A stretch of DNA of 24,309 nt, taken from the NCBI GenBank assembly GCA_035444405.1, contig DAOMOP010000041.1, positions 1 through 24,309 on the forward strand. The letters run 5' to 3'. A program made the position numbers and the translations under genes. The notes under the pieces are model-generated. The model searched no databases and was not told the DNA's origin. It saw nothing but the letters and a program-made list of their open reading frames with translations. This document shows, piece after piece, positions 14,981 to 22,754 of the stretch (position 1 is the stretch's first letter; every line of letters begins with the position of its first letter). Source of the stretch: DAOMOP01 sp035444405 (GTDB lineage Bacteria; Pseudomonadota; Gammaproteobacteria; Burkholderiales; Rhodocyclaceae).

Positions 14981-15997
14981 GTGAGCGCGCAAGCAGAGGC
15001 GGCAGACAGGCCGCGACTGTTCGATCCCAAGGAGGCGGCGAAGATCTTCGCGGAGGTGTGCCAACGTGTCTCGAAGCTGATTGCCGATCACATGCAGTGC
15101 CAGCTCGGCAAGGGCGTCACAGCGCCTGCCGATGAACTGGGCATCGCGCGGACGTTCATGCAGACGGTGGCCATGCTGCTGTCCAACCCGCGCGAGCTGG
15201 GCCAGGCGCAGATGCACCTGGTAGGGACCACTGTGCCCTGTGGCAGCACTCGATGCTTCGCTTCACGGGCCTGGAGTCGAACCCGATCGCCGAGCCGGCA
15301 GCCGGCGACAACCGCTTCCGCGACGAGCAGAGGGAAGAGCACCTCCTGTTCGACCTCATCAAGCAGTCTTAGGAAGAACTCTTTCATCAAGTGGGCCACC
15401 GACCAGGGCCACAGCGTGTTCGTCATCTCCTGGGCCAACCCGGACGAGAAACTCGCCGACACCCGTTTCGACGACTACCTCGGCGACGGTATGCTGGCCG
15501 CGGTGGACGTCATCGAGCAACAGGCCGGCGAGAAGGAGATCAATGCAGTGGGCTACTGTCTCGGCGGCACGCTGCTGGCCACTGCGCTCGCCTGGATGGC
15601 CGGAAACAAGGACAAGCGCATCGCCTCCGGCACGTTCTTCACGACCATGCTCGACTTTTCGGAGCCGCGCGGCATCGAGCTGGCCGGCGTGCCCATCGAC
15701 CTCGGCAAGATCAAGGTGCCGTGCTATTTCATCTCCACGATGGAGGATCACATCGCGCCGTGGAAGAGCACCTATCTCGGCACCCGGCTGCTTGGCGGCC
15801 CGGTGCGCTTCGTGCTCGGCGGTTCGGGCCACATCGCCGGCATCGTCAATCCGCCGGCGGCAAACAAGTACGGCTACTGGCTCAACGAGGCGTCGCGCCT
15901 GCCGAAGACCACCGACGACTGGCTCGCCGATGCCCGGCAGCATGGTGGCTCCTGGTGGAAGGACTGGAATGCCTGGGTCACGTGGTGGCAAGAGTGA
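14981..15997 (+). pseudogene. phaC: Polyhydroxyalkanoate synthase phaC, internally deleted and locally frameshifted
   Basis: Class I PHA synthase remnant. Positions 14981 to about 15222 encode its N-terminal part (FDPKEAAKIFAEVCQRVSKL, ADELGIARTFMQ). Homology then moves one frame (LWQHSMLRFTGLESNPIAEP to FDLIKQS) and ends at a stop at 15370. It resumes in the first frame at NSFIKWATDQGHSVFVISWA, so on the order of 130 residues normally between IKQSYLL and NSFIKWA are missing. The distal part keeps all three catalytic residues in context: Cys (GYCLGG), Asp (MEDHIAPW) and His (GSGHIAGI). The natural C-terminal tail is lost at the junction with phaB. The frame stays open for 338 codons by chance, but a working enzyme is unlikely. 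The 116 bases before it hold only the hairpin above. Confidence 0.85.
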
Positions 15998-16212
15998 CAG
16001 TCAACACCATTTCACCGGGTTGTGCCGGAACCAAGGTGGTCACGGCGACCCCGCAGAAGGTGCCGTATTCGAAGATGGCGCCTCAAAGTCAACAGGTCCG
16101 GCTGGGCAGGCCGAAGGAAGTGGCGGGGCTGGTGGCCTACCTTGCGTTGGACGAGGTGGCGTCCGTGACCGGTGCCCACATCTCGATGAATGGCAGACGC
16201 GGGATCACATGA
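15991..16212 (+). pseudogene. phaB: C-terminal remnant of acetoacetyl-CoA reductase phaB
   Basis: Seventy-three codons reading VTVNTISPG...RLGRPKEVAGLVAYLALDE...TGAHISMNGRRG, the C-terminal third of the NADPH-dependent acetoacetyl-CoA reductase PhaB (a short-chain dehydrogenase). No start, Rossmann Gly motif or YxxxK is present. It begins within the last codons of the phaC remnant, so the end of phaC, the spacer and two thirds of phaB were removed in one deletion. The usual NGG near the C-terminus reads NGRR, where the recombinase fragment on the other strand begins. Confidence 0.8.
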
Positions 16213-16732
16213 GGCGATGACCCGCTCGACCTCTTCGGATGGCAGATATCGTGGCAGAGCGGACAGCCGCCAATGCGCCACCGTCGGAACCGCGGCACGC
16301 AGCTCGGCGGCGCACCTGCCTTCGGCGATCAGGAAGCGAAGGAACATGCGCAGTGCCGTCGTGCAATTCTTGGTGGCTGCCCACCCCGACCTCTGGCTCG
16401 TCTCGAGGACAAACCGCCGTAGGCGCTCCGCATCGAACGCGCCCGGATCCTCGCCGATGCGTGCCAGCAGATCGCGAAGCGAGTGCTTGTAGTTGTAAAG
16501 TCAAGTGGCGGTCGAAACGCTGAATGATCCGTTCGTCCGCAGGCCCTTCCCCAACGCCTTCGTTATGCGACCAATAGACAAAGTGTTCCGCGGCGCGTAG
16601 GTGGCGGCGCGCCGTGATTCTCGCGTAACCCACGCGGTACAGCTCTTGAGCAAACCCCTGAAGCTGAGGTCCGCTCGGACCGCCGAGAAGGGCTCGAACG
16701 CGTCGAGGGGAATCGATCCAGATTGCGAGCAT
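16205..16732 (-). pseudogene. Truncated, frameshifted tyrosine recombinase (phage-type integrase)
   Basis: The start at MLAIWIDSPRRVRALLGGPS leads into LQGFAQELYRVGYARITARR, the N-terminal SAM-like DNA-binding part seen in betaproteobacterial XerC/D-like integrases. Near 16500 the homology changes frame and continues as SLRDLLARIGEDPGAFDAER, LRMFLRFLIAEGRCAAELRA and YLPSEEVERVIASCDP. It then stops abruptly at the phaB remnant. The whole catalytic domain (R..HxRH..Y) is missing. Such recombinases often occur in adjacent sets on mobile elements. This copy is dead but marks the region as a former insertion site. The next 130 bases (16733-16865) hold nothing recognisable. Confidence 0.7.
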
Positions 16733-16865
16733 GACGTCCTCCATCATGAAAGTCACAGGCCGGAGGGCCGTCATGATTATGTGCCGTGGGAAGCCGTACC
16801 GCCAGCTCACAACTCCTTGAGACCACTACACTATCGCCGGATCCGACGAATCGCTTCTCTGCATA

Positions 16866-17156
16866 ATGCTGGGCACTGCATTAAATCTCGACTTCACCGA
16901 GTGGAACCAAGCCTTCCCCGGCAACCGCCTGCATGCTTCGGCCACCGTCGATCGGCTGCGCCACAATGCCTATTGCCTGACCCTCGACGGGGCGTCCTAC
17001 CGCGCACCCCGACAGAGCCCGAACAAGGCCAAAACAGCCCTTGCCGGCACCCCCAAAAACAGCCAATCCTGAATCCCCAAAGACGTTCGTCAGAGCCGCT
17101 TCCTGCTGGCTCCTATATGCCGATCTTCGGTGGCTCTATTGTGCCGGTCAGCGACA
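16866..17156 (+). mobile_element. istB: Right-end remnant of an IS21-family element with an istB C-terminal fragment
   Basis: Positions 16866-17072 read LNLDFTEWNQAFPGNRLHAS, then DRLRHNAYCLTLDGASYRAP, matching the C-terminus of IstB, the AAA+ helper ATPase of IS21 elements; its Walker motifs are absent. Downstream are two direct copies of a 19-base repeat, TGGCTCCTATATGCCGATC (17107-17125) and TGGCTCTATTGTGCCGGTC (17131-17149), 24 bases apart. The copy nearer the end leads to GCGACA (17151-17156). Multiple terminal repeats are characteristic of IS21 ends. The left end and the rest of istA/istB are not in the window. Confidence 0.7.
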
Positions 17157-17162
17157 GTTACA

Positions 17163-17276
17163 GAATGCGGGCTGCGCATTCACGGCACGACGCGGATGAA
17201 GCCGCTCGCGAGCTTCGCTGCCGAGCGCAGCCGGCTGAAACCCCTGCCGGCGGTACCGCCGGATCTGGGCACCTGA
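17163..17276 (+). pseudogene. C-terminal fragment of a DDE (IS21 IstA-like) transposase
   Basis: A reading frame open through GLRIHGTTRMKPLASFAAER, then SRLKPLPAVPPDLGT and TGA. The R.HGTT...P...F..ER..L.PLP pattern is that seen after the catalytic domain of IstA-like transposases. Only about 37 codons remain. It lies outside the right end of the neighbouring IS21 remnant and so belongs to a different element or copy. Confidence 0.5.
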
Positions 17277-17447
17277 CTGTTTCTCGAGCTGTTCGTGCCC
17301 GAAGGCGACATCGAGCCGCAACTCTACGGCCTCGTGGTCAGCGCGATCGGCATGATCATCGGCGGCTATCACGGCCCGAAAAGCCACCATCGCCCGCACG
17401 CGAGCCATCACCACGCCGCCGAAGCGACGCACCACGTGAGCCGCTGA
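17277..17447 (+). pseudogene. C-terminal fragment of a membrane protein, possibly a sodium/solute symporter
   Basis: Fifty-six codons with no start, following a TGA in the same frame: FLELFVPEGDIEPQLYGLVV, SAIGMIIGGYHG, then a His-rich tail (HHRPHASHHHAAEATHHVSR). One transmembrane segment near the C-terminus followed by a short soluble tail recalls the ends of SSS-family symporters (LYGLxxSxxGMxxGx). The naming is tentative. If right, it may be the relic of a transporter once near the acid-utilisation genes. Confidence 0.4.
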
Positions 17448-17457
17448 AGCATTTTTT

Positions 17458-17501
17458 CGCCGTTGCCCGGTGGCTGCAATCGACTGGCCCGGGCAACGGC
17501 G
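17458..17501. repeat. Perfect 13-base inverted repeat (hairpin)
   Basis: CGCCGTTGCCCGG (17458-17470) and CCGGGCAACGGCG (17489-17501) pair completely around an 18-base loop. A run of six T lies just before the left arm (17452-17457) rather than after the right arm, so it is not a standard plus-strand terminator, and on the minus strand it would be followed by A. It starts 11 bases after the symporter-like fragment. The following 150 bases up to the PEP-CTERM gene show no confident promoter. Confidence 0.6.
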
Positions 17502-17650
17502 CGCAGACGCACCGCGTCGGACGAATTTTCCAGATTCACGATTTACCGCACACCGGATGTGCATTATTACCGCGAGCCCGGCCGCGGCCTCCGCTAGCGT
17601 CATCACATAGTCGAAACGATGAGGCAACCACTCTCCGGGAAGGCCGCACC

Positions 17651-18223
17651 ATGGGACTCTGTCGTTCGATCCTCGCTGCGGCCGTGCTCGCCGCATTCAG
17701 CGCTGCAAGCCTGGCCACGCCGATCAGGATCGATCTGTCGCAGGCGATCGAATTCGGTGACGGCAGAATCGAGTCGCGCGGCACGCCGTTCAGCCACGTG
17801 CTGGCCTTGCCGGACACCGCCACCACGACGTACACGCTCGACGAGGCGCTGCTGTCGCTGACCTTCCACGTTTCGAAGAATCCCGCGGCGCAGAACGACA
17901 CGATCTCGCTGTTTCTGGGCGGCACGCAGCAGGCGTCCGGGATCGCGTCGACCTTCAGCGTCACCGACCTCGACGTCAGCAGCTTCTACGACCTCGCCAC
18001 CGGCGTGCTGAGCTTCGAGCTGTTCCGCACAGTCGAGACGGGCGGCGGGAGCATCAAGCTCGACAGATCGACGCTGTGGCTGTCGGCCACGCCGTTCGGC
18101 AACGGCGACACCGGCGGCACTTTGCCGCCCGAGCAGCTGCAGGTGCCAGAACCCGGCACCCTGGCCCTGCTGGGTCTCGGCCTGCTCGGAGTCACCTTGA
18201 CGCGCCGACGCACTGCGGGCTGA
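17651..18223 (+). CDS. PEP-CTERM sorting-domain protein
   Basis: A 190-residue exported protein. Residues 1-22 are a signal peptide (MGLCRSILAAAVLAAFSAAS, then LA). The middle is a beta-rich extracellular domain of unknown function. Residues 165-190 are a PEP-CTERM signal: VPEPGTLALLGLGLLG, then a basic tail (TRRRTAG). PEP-CTERM proteins are processed by exosortase and typically linked to exopolysaccharide production; no exosortase gene is in the window. The start has GGGAAGG eight bases upstream. The same frame is open far upstream (from 16601) only because of GC-rich composition. The gene stands alone between the graveyard and ubiU. Confidence 0.88.
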   Translation: MGLCRSILAAAVLAAFSAASLATPIRIDLSQAIEFGDGRIESRGTPFSHVLALPDTATTTYTLDEALLSLTFHVSKNPAAQNDTISLFLGGTQQASGIASTFSVTDLDVSSFYDLATGVLSFELFRTVETGGGSIKLDRSTLWLSATPFGNGDTGGTLPPEQLQVPEPGTLALLGLGLLGVTLTRRRTAG

Positions 18224-18355
18224 ATCCCGCGCCTCCGCCCCCCGGGGCCTCGACTATCCCCGCGCCGATCGGGCCACGTCACGCGGCTGGCGCGTCGGCC
18301 GTTCGGCGCACCCGATCGCCCGTTCCGGACTCGCACCGCCGCGTCGGCCGTGAGC

Positions 18356-18401
18356 TTGACCCTCGTCAACGCGACACGATGGCTCGGTCTGTATCGTGTC
18401 G
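18356..18401 (+). promoter_or_regulatory. FNR-type promoter of ubiUVT with an overlapping inverted repeat
   Basis: TTGAC-CCTC-GTCAA (18356-18369) is a perfect palindromic FNR/ANR/DNR-type box. TATCGT (18392-18397) lies where a -10 element should be if the box is centred at -41.5 (class II), giving a start near 18404, 22 bases before the ubiU ATG. A perfect 9-base inverted repeat, CGACACGAT (18372-18380) and ATCGTGTCG (18393-18401), overlaps the -10 and might be a repressor site. Anaerobic induction fits the known FNR control of ubiUV in Escherichia coli. Confidence 0.7.
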
Positions 18402-18425
18402 GGGCCTTCAGAGCCCCGAAAAACC

Positions 18426-19439
18426 ATGACCACCTCCCAACGCATCGAACTCGTCTGCCCGGCCGGCAGCCTGCCGGCGCTGAAGACCGCGGTCGACCAC
18501 GGTGCCGACTGCATCTACGTCGGCTTCAAGGACGCGACCAACGCGCGCAACTTCACCGGCCTGAACTTCGACCCGAAGGCGATGCGCGAAGGCGTCGCCT
18601 ACGCGCACGCGCGCAGCCGCAAGGTGCTGCTCGCGCTCAACACCTACCCGCAGGCGAGCAACTGGGCCGACTGGACCGCGGCGATCGACCGCGCCGCCGA
18701 CTTCGGCATCGACGCGGTGATCCTCGCCGACCCGGGCCTGATGGCCTATGCGCGCAAGACCCACCCGCAGCTGCGCCTGCACCTGTCGGTGCAGGGCTCG
18801 GCGACCAGCTACGAGGCGATCAACTTTTATCACGAGCGCTTCGGCATCCAGCGCGCGGTGCTGCCGCGCGTGCTGTCGCTGCCGCAGGTCGAGCACGTGA
18901 TCGCGAACACGCCGGTCGAGATCGAGGTGTTCGGCTTTGGCGGGCTGTGCGTGATGGTCGAGGGGCGCTGCGCGCTGTCGGCCTATGCGACCGGCGAGTC
19001 GCCCAACTGCAACGGCGCCTGTTCGCCCGGCAAGCACGTGCGCTGGGAGCAGACCCCGCGCGGCATGGAAACGCGCCTCAATGGCATCCTGATCGACCGC
19101 TTCGGCGACGACGAGCGCGCCGGCTACCCGACGCTGTGCAAGGGCCGCTTCGACGTCGGCGGCGAGACCTACTACGCGATCGAGGAGCCCACCAGCCTCA
19201 ACACGCTCGAGCTGCTGCCCGAGCTCGCACGCGCCGGCGTGCGCGCGATCAAGATCGAGGGCCGCCAGAGGAGCCCCGCCTACGTCGCACAGGTCACCAA
19301 GGTGTGGCGCGCCGCGCTCGACCGCGTGATGGCCGACGCCACCCGCTTCACCGTGCAGCCGGCCTGGATCGCCGAGCTCGACAAGGTCTCCGAGGGCCGC
19401 AGCCACACCCTCGGCGCATACTACAGGCCGTGGAAATGA
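18426..19439 (+). CDS. ubiU: O2-independent ubiquinone hydroxylation protein UbiU (U32 family)
   Basis: A 337-residue protein closely resembling E. coli UbiU (YhbU): ELVCPAGSLPALKTAVDHGA, LNTYPQ, FGGLCVMVEGRCALSAYATG and EEPTSLNTLELLPELARAGV. The four cysteines that hold a [4Fe-4S] cluster are in place: Cys175, Cys182, Cys199 and Cys238. With UbiV it forms the heterodimer that hydroxylates the ubiquinone ring without oxygen, using prephenate as the hydroxyl donor. The start at 18426 gives the usual length. Its stop overlaps the ubiV start (ATGA), and an FNR-type box lies 57 bases upstream. Its presence argues for respiration under anoxia, such as denitrification. Confidence 0.95.
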   Translation: MTTSQRIELVCPAGSLPALKTAVDHGADCIYVGFKDATNARNFTGLNFDPKAMREGVAYAHARSRKVLLALNTYPQASNWADWTAAIDRAADFGIDAVILADPGLMAYARKTHPQLRLHLSVQGSATSYEAINFYHERFGIQRAVLPRVLSLPQVEHVIANTPVEIEVFGFGGLCVMVEGRCALSAYATGESPNCNGACSPGKHVRWEQTPRGMETRLNGILIDRFGDDERAGYPTLCKGRFDVGGETYYAIEEPTSLNTLELLPELARAGVRAIKIEGRQRSPAYVAQVTKVWRAALDRVMADATRFTVQPAWIAELDKVSEGRSHTLGAYYRPWK

Positions 19440-20341
19440 AACCGGTCAAACTCGCCCTCGGCCCGCTGCTGTACTACTGGTCGCGCCAGGCCACGCTGGA
19501 TTTCTACGCCGCGATCGCGGAGAGCGCCGCCGACATCGTCTATGTCGGCGAGACGGTGTGCTCGCGCCGCCACGAGCTGCGCCTGGACGACTGGCTCGAG
19601 GTCGCCGACGTGCTCGCCGCCGCCGGCAAGGAAGTCGTGCTGTCGACGCAGTCGCTGATCGAATCCGAATCCGACCTGAAGACGCTGCGCCGCATCGTCG
19701 CGCAGACGCGCTACCGCGTCGAGGCCAACGAGATGTCGGCCGTGCACCTGCTCGCCGGCGCCGGCCGCGACGACTGGATCGCCGGCCCGGCGCTGAACGT
19801 GTTCAACCCGCCGACGCTGGAGCTCCTGGCCGGCTCGGGCGCGCGGCGCTGGGTCGTCGCGCCCGAGATGTCCGGTGCGGCGCTCGCCGAGCTGCAGCGC
19901 GGCCTCGCCGAGCCGATCGAGACCGAGGTGCTGGCGTGGGGACGGCTGCCGCTCGCGCACTCGGCGCGCTGCTTCACCGCGCGCCACTTCAATCTGCAGA
20001 AGGACACCTGCGAGTTCCGCTGCCTCGGCATGTCCGACGGCATCGTGCTGCGCACGCGCGAAGGCGAGTCCTTCCTCACGCTCAACGGCGTGCAGACGCA
20101 GTCGGCGCGCGTGCATAACCTGCTCGCCGACCTGCCCGCGGTGACCGAAGTGGCCGACGTGCTGCGCGTGAGCCCGCAGGGCGAGCACACCACCGACGTG
20201 CTCGCGCTGTTCCGCGCCGCGCTCGACGGCACGACCAGCCCGCAGGCCGCCTTCGAGCAGAGCGCCGCGTGGATGGTCGACCAGCCCTGCAACGGCTTCT
20301 GGCACGGCCGCCCGGGGCTCGAGCAGTATGTTGCGGCGTGA
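19436..20341 (+). CDS. ubiV: O2-independent ubiquinone hydroxylation protein UbiV (U32 family)
   Basis: A 301-residue partner of UbiU. The start overlaps the ubiU stop by 4 bases, so the two are translationally coupled. The sequence begins MKPVKLALGPLLYYWSRQAT and contains IVYVGETVCSRRHELRLDDW. The cluster cysteines are visible at Cys42, Cys179, Cys192 and Cys196 (HSARCFTARHFNLQKDTCEF, then RC), matching the arrangement of E. coli UbiV. It binds a [4Fe-4S] cluster and acts in the cytoplasm, in O2-independent ubiquinone synthesis. The 96-base gap to ubiT has no terminator-like T-tract, so ubiT probably belongs to the same transcript. Confidence 0.94.
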   Translation: MKPVKLALGPLLYYWSRQATLDFYAAIAESAADIVYVGETVCSRRHELRLDDWLEVADVLAAAGKEVVLSTQSLIESESDLKTLRRIVAQTRYRVEANEMSAVHLLAGAGRDDWIAGPALNVFNPPTLELLAGSGARRWVVAPEMSGAALAELQRGLAEPIETEVLAWGRLPLAHSARCFTARHFNLQKDTCEFRCLGMSDGIVLRTREGESFLTLNGVQTQSARVHNLLADLPAVTEVADVLRVSPQGEHTTDVLALFRAALDGTTSPQAAFEQSAAWMVDQPCNGFWHGRPGLEQYVAA

Positions 20342-20437
20342 AGGGGAAGGAACCTGCCAACAAAATCCGGCCGCGTCACAAGTCATCCAGACTGCACCGG
20401 CCTGTAGAAACGAACCGATTCGAATGAGTCCGCACCC

Positions 20438-20950
20438 ATGAGCTCCCTGCGCATCCCCGCCTTCACCCTGCCGGCCCCGCTGGCCCGCGTGGCCGCCCGC
20501 CTGCCGCAGCAGCCGCCTACCTTCGCGCTGACCACGGCGCTGAATCTCGCACTCGGTCGCATCCTGCCGCGCGAGGACCTCGAGCCGCTGACCGGCCGCC
20601 ACCTGCGCATGAAGGTCCGCGACGCCGGCCTGACACTCGACTTCACGCTCACCGCCCGCGGCTTTCGCGTGCTCACCGCGCGCGGCCAGCCCGATCTCAT
20701 CCTGAGCGCGAACGTGCGCGACTACCTCGCGCTGGCCTTGCGCGAGGAAGACGCCGACACGCTGTTCTTCGGCCGCCGTCTGCTGATGGAAGGCGACACC
20801 GATCTCGGCCTGCTGGTCAAGAACACGCTGGACGCGGTCGACTGGGAAGCGCTGCAGCGTGAGCTCGGCCCGCTCGCCGTCTTGCAGCGACTCAATCCGC
20901 TCGCGCGCCTGCGCGCCCGCGCCGCCCACGGCGAGCTGGCAAGCCATTGA
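20438..20950 (+). CDS. ubiT: SCP2-domain ubiquinone accessory protein UbiT
   Basis: A 170-residue protein with a sterol-carrier-protein-2 fold. It has an N-terminal LP..L....RLPQQPPTFALTTALNLAL stretch and a core LTGRHLRMKVRDAGLTLDFT...LILSANVRDYLALALREEDADTLFFGRRLLMEGDTDLGL, typical of UbiT (YhbT) and its aerobic counterpart UbiJ. It binds isoprenoid intermediates and is needed for anaerobic ubiquinone synthesis with UbiU and UbiV. In E. coli yhbT is divergent from yhbUV; here it follows ubiV in the same direction. The ribosome site before 20438 is weak. A GC-rich hairpin follows the stop. Confidence 0.9.
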   Translation: MSSLRIPAFTLPAPLARVAARLPQQPPTFALTTALNLALGRILPREDLEPLTGRHLRMKVRDAGLTLDFTLTARGFRVLTARGQPDLILSANVRDYLALALREEDADTLFFGRRLLMEGDTDLGLLVKNTLDAVDWEALQRELGPLAVLQRLNPLARLRARAAHGELASH

Positions 20951-20954
20951 AGTC

Positions 20955-20975
20955 GCGCCGGCCGTGCGCCGGCGC
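20955..20975 (+). terminator. Strong GC hairpin just after ubiT
   Basis: GCGCCGGC (20955-20962) and GCCGGCGC (20968-20975) form a perfect 8-base stem with a 5-base loop, five bases after the ubiT stop. No T-tract follows. The position suggests transcript end or 3' protection for ubiUVT. The rest of the 290-base gap to the next gene (20951-21240) shows no gene or clear promoter. Confidence 0.4.
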
Positions 20976-21240
20976 CACGCAATGGCACGGCAGGCCACGA
21001 GGGCCCGCCACGGCAGCCCGGCCGCCACGGTGCACAAGCTGGGTGCAACCTTGTCGAGCGCACTCCGCACCCGTCCCGCCGTGGTGCACCGCAGCGCTCG
21101 GGCCCGGGCTGCATGCCCATCGAACTCCCCCGCTCACGACGCTGTCGCACCCTTGTGGCCGCGTGCCCGCTTTCACCTTGCATGACGCGGCCGAACACAG
21201 GGCGGCCGCAGCGCGCGTGCGTGCCGCGGGGAGGCGCATC

Positions 21241-22614
21241 ATGGCAAGGACCACCACCAAGCTGCTCGACCTGATCGGCAACACCCCCGTCGTGCCGATC
21301 ACGCGCCTGGACACCGGGCCGTGCGAGCTCTTCATCAAGCTCGAGAGCCAGAACCCCGGCGGCTCGATCAAGGACCGCATCGCGATCGCGATGATCGAGG
21401 CGGCCGAACGCGACGGCCGCGTCGAACCGGGCGGCACGCTGATCGAGGCCACCGCCGGCAACACCGGCCTCGCGCTCGCGCTGGTCGGGCTCGCGAAGGG
21501 CTATCGCACGACGCTGGTGATCCCCGACAAGATGAGCCAGGAGAAGATCTTCCACCTGCGCGCGCTCGGCGCCGAGATCATCATGACGCGCTCGGACGTC
21601 GGCAAGGGCCACCCCGAGTACTACCAGGACATCGCCGAGGCGCTCGCCGCGCGCACGCCGAACTCGGTCTACATCAACCAGTTCGGCAACCCTGCGAACC
21701 CGGACGCGCACGAGCGCACGACCGGCCCCGAGATCTGGGCGCAGATGGACGAGCGGCTCGATGCGGTCGTGTGCGGGGTCGGCAGCGGCGGCACGCTGAC
21801 CGGGCTGACACGCTATTTCCGGCGCGTCGCGCCGAGCGTGAAGATGGTGCTCGCCGATCCGGCCGGCTCGGTGCTGGCCGGCTATGTCGAGCAAGGCACG
21901 CTCGGCGAGGCCGGCTCGTGGCTCGTCGAAGGCATCGGCGAGGATTTCATCCCGCCGATCGCGGATCTGTCCGGCGTCGCGCACGCATACACCGTCTCCG
22001 ATGCCGAGAGCTTCGCGACCGCACGCGAGCTGCTCGCACAGGAAGGCATCCTCGCCGGCTCTTCGAGCGGCACGCTGCTGGCCGCCGCGCTGCGCTACTG
22101 CCGCAGCCGCGAGCGGCCCGAGCGCGTCGTCACCTTCGCCTGCGACAGCGGCAACAAGTACCTCTCGAAGATGTACAACGACTACTGGATGTACGACCAG
22201 GGCTTCATCACGCACGCGTCGCGCGGCGACCTCACCGACCTCGTGCAGCGGCGCTTCGCGGAAGGCTCGGTGGTGACGATCCGCCCCGGCGACACGCTGC
22301 TCGCGGCATTCGGGCGCTTCAAGCTCTACGACGTGTCGCAGCTGCCGGTGGTCGAGGACGGTCGCGTGGTCGGCATCATCGACGAGTCCGACGTGCTGCA
22401 CGCAGTCGTGAGCGAGGCGACGCACTTTGGCGACACCGTGTCGTCGGTGATGAGCACACGGCTCGAGACGGTGCAGCCCGACGCCCCGCTCACGCGCATC
22501 GTCGACATCCTCGATGCCGGCATGGTGCCGATCGTGATGGACGGCGAGCGCTTCGTCGGACTGGTCACGCGCATCGATCTGCTCAACCACCTGCGCCGGC
22601 GCATCCGCCATTGA
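21241..22614 (+). CDS. cbs: Cystathionine beta-synthase with C-terminal CBS-domain pair
   Basis: A 457-residue PLP enzyme condensing homocysteine and serine to cystathionine (cytoplasm, reverse transsulfuration). The fold-type II core has the PLP lysine at Lys44 (ESQNPGGSIKDRIAIAMIEA), the substrate loop EATAGNTGLALAL, the phosphate-binding VGSGGTLTG and a C-terminal SSSG. Residues from about 335 form a pair of CBS domains (VVTIRPGDTLLAAFGRFKLY, LPVVEDGRVVGIIDESDVLH, MSTRLETVQPDAPLTRIVDI), a regulatory module as in eukaryotic-type enzymes; no N-terminal heme domain is present. The CBS tandem and the neighbouring gamma-lyase distinguish it from cysteine synthase CysK/CysM. A ribosome site (GGGGAGG) lies eight bases upstream of the ATG. 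Confidence 0.92.
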   Translation: MARTTTKLLDLIGNTPVVPITRLDTGPCELFIKLESQNPGGSIKDRIAIAMIEAAERDGRVEPGGTLIEATAGNTGLALALVGLAKGYRTTLVIPDKMSQEKIFHLRALGAEIIMTRSDVGKGHPEYYQDIAEALAARTPNSVYINQFGNPANPDAHERTTGPEIWAQMDERLDAVVCGVGSGGTLTGLTRYFRRVAPSVKMVLADPAGSVLAGYVEQGTLGEAGSWLVEGIGEDFIPPIADLSGVAHAYTVSDAESFATARELLAQEGILAGSSSGTLLAAALRYCRSRERPERVVTFACDSGNKYLSKMYNDYWMYDQGFITHASRGDLTDLVQRRFAEGSVVTIRPGDTLLAAFGRFKLYDVSQLPVVEDGRVVGIIDESDVLHAVVSEATHFGDTVSSVMSTRLETVQPDAPLTRIVDILDAGMVPIVMDGERFVGLVTRIDLLNHLRRRIRH

Positions 22615-22754
22615 TGCTTGGCGCGATGCCGACGCGACGGCCGCACGCGCAGGCCGACCACACCGAGGCGGCACGTCACGACTGCCACGATGCGCCGATC
22701 GCCTGACGCGGCGTGGCGGCGCCGCACATCGATGAACTCGACGGAGCCTGTGAG

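Noticed and set aside
16601..17650. N-terminal extension of the PEP-CTERM frame by 350 codons
   Set aside because: The extension crosses integrase, IS21 and symporter remnants read in other frames. The signal peptide and ribosome site place the real start at 17651.
17148..17696. Minus-strand open frame of 182 codons upstream of the PEP-CTERM gene
   Set aside because: It overlaps transposase and symporter remnants and the PEP-CTERM start on the other strand and shows no protein-like motif.
19421..22674. Long minus-strand open frames opposite ubiV, ubiT and cystathionine beta-synthase
   Set aside because: They are antisense to conserved genes and have low-complexity shadow composition, with no family resemblance.
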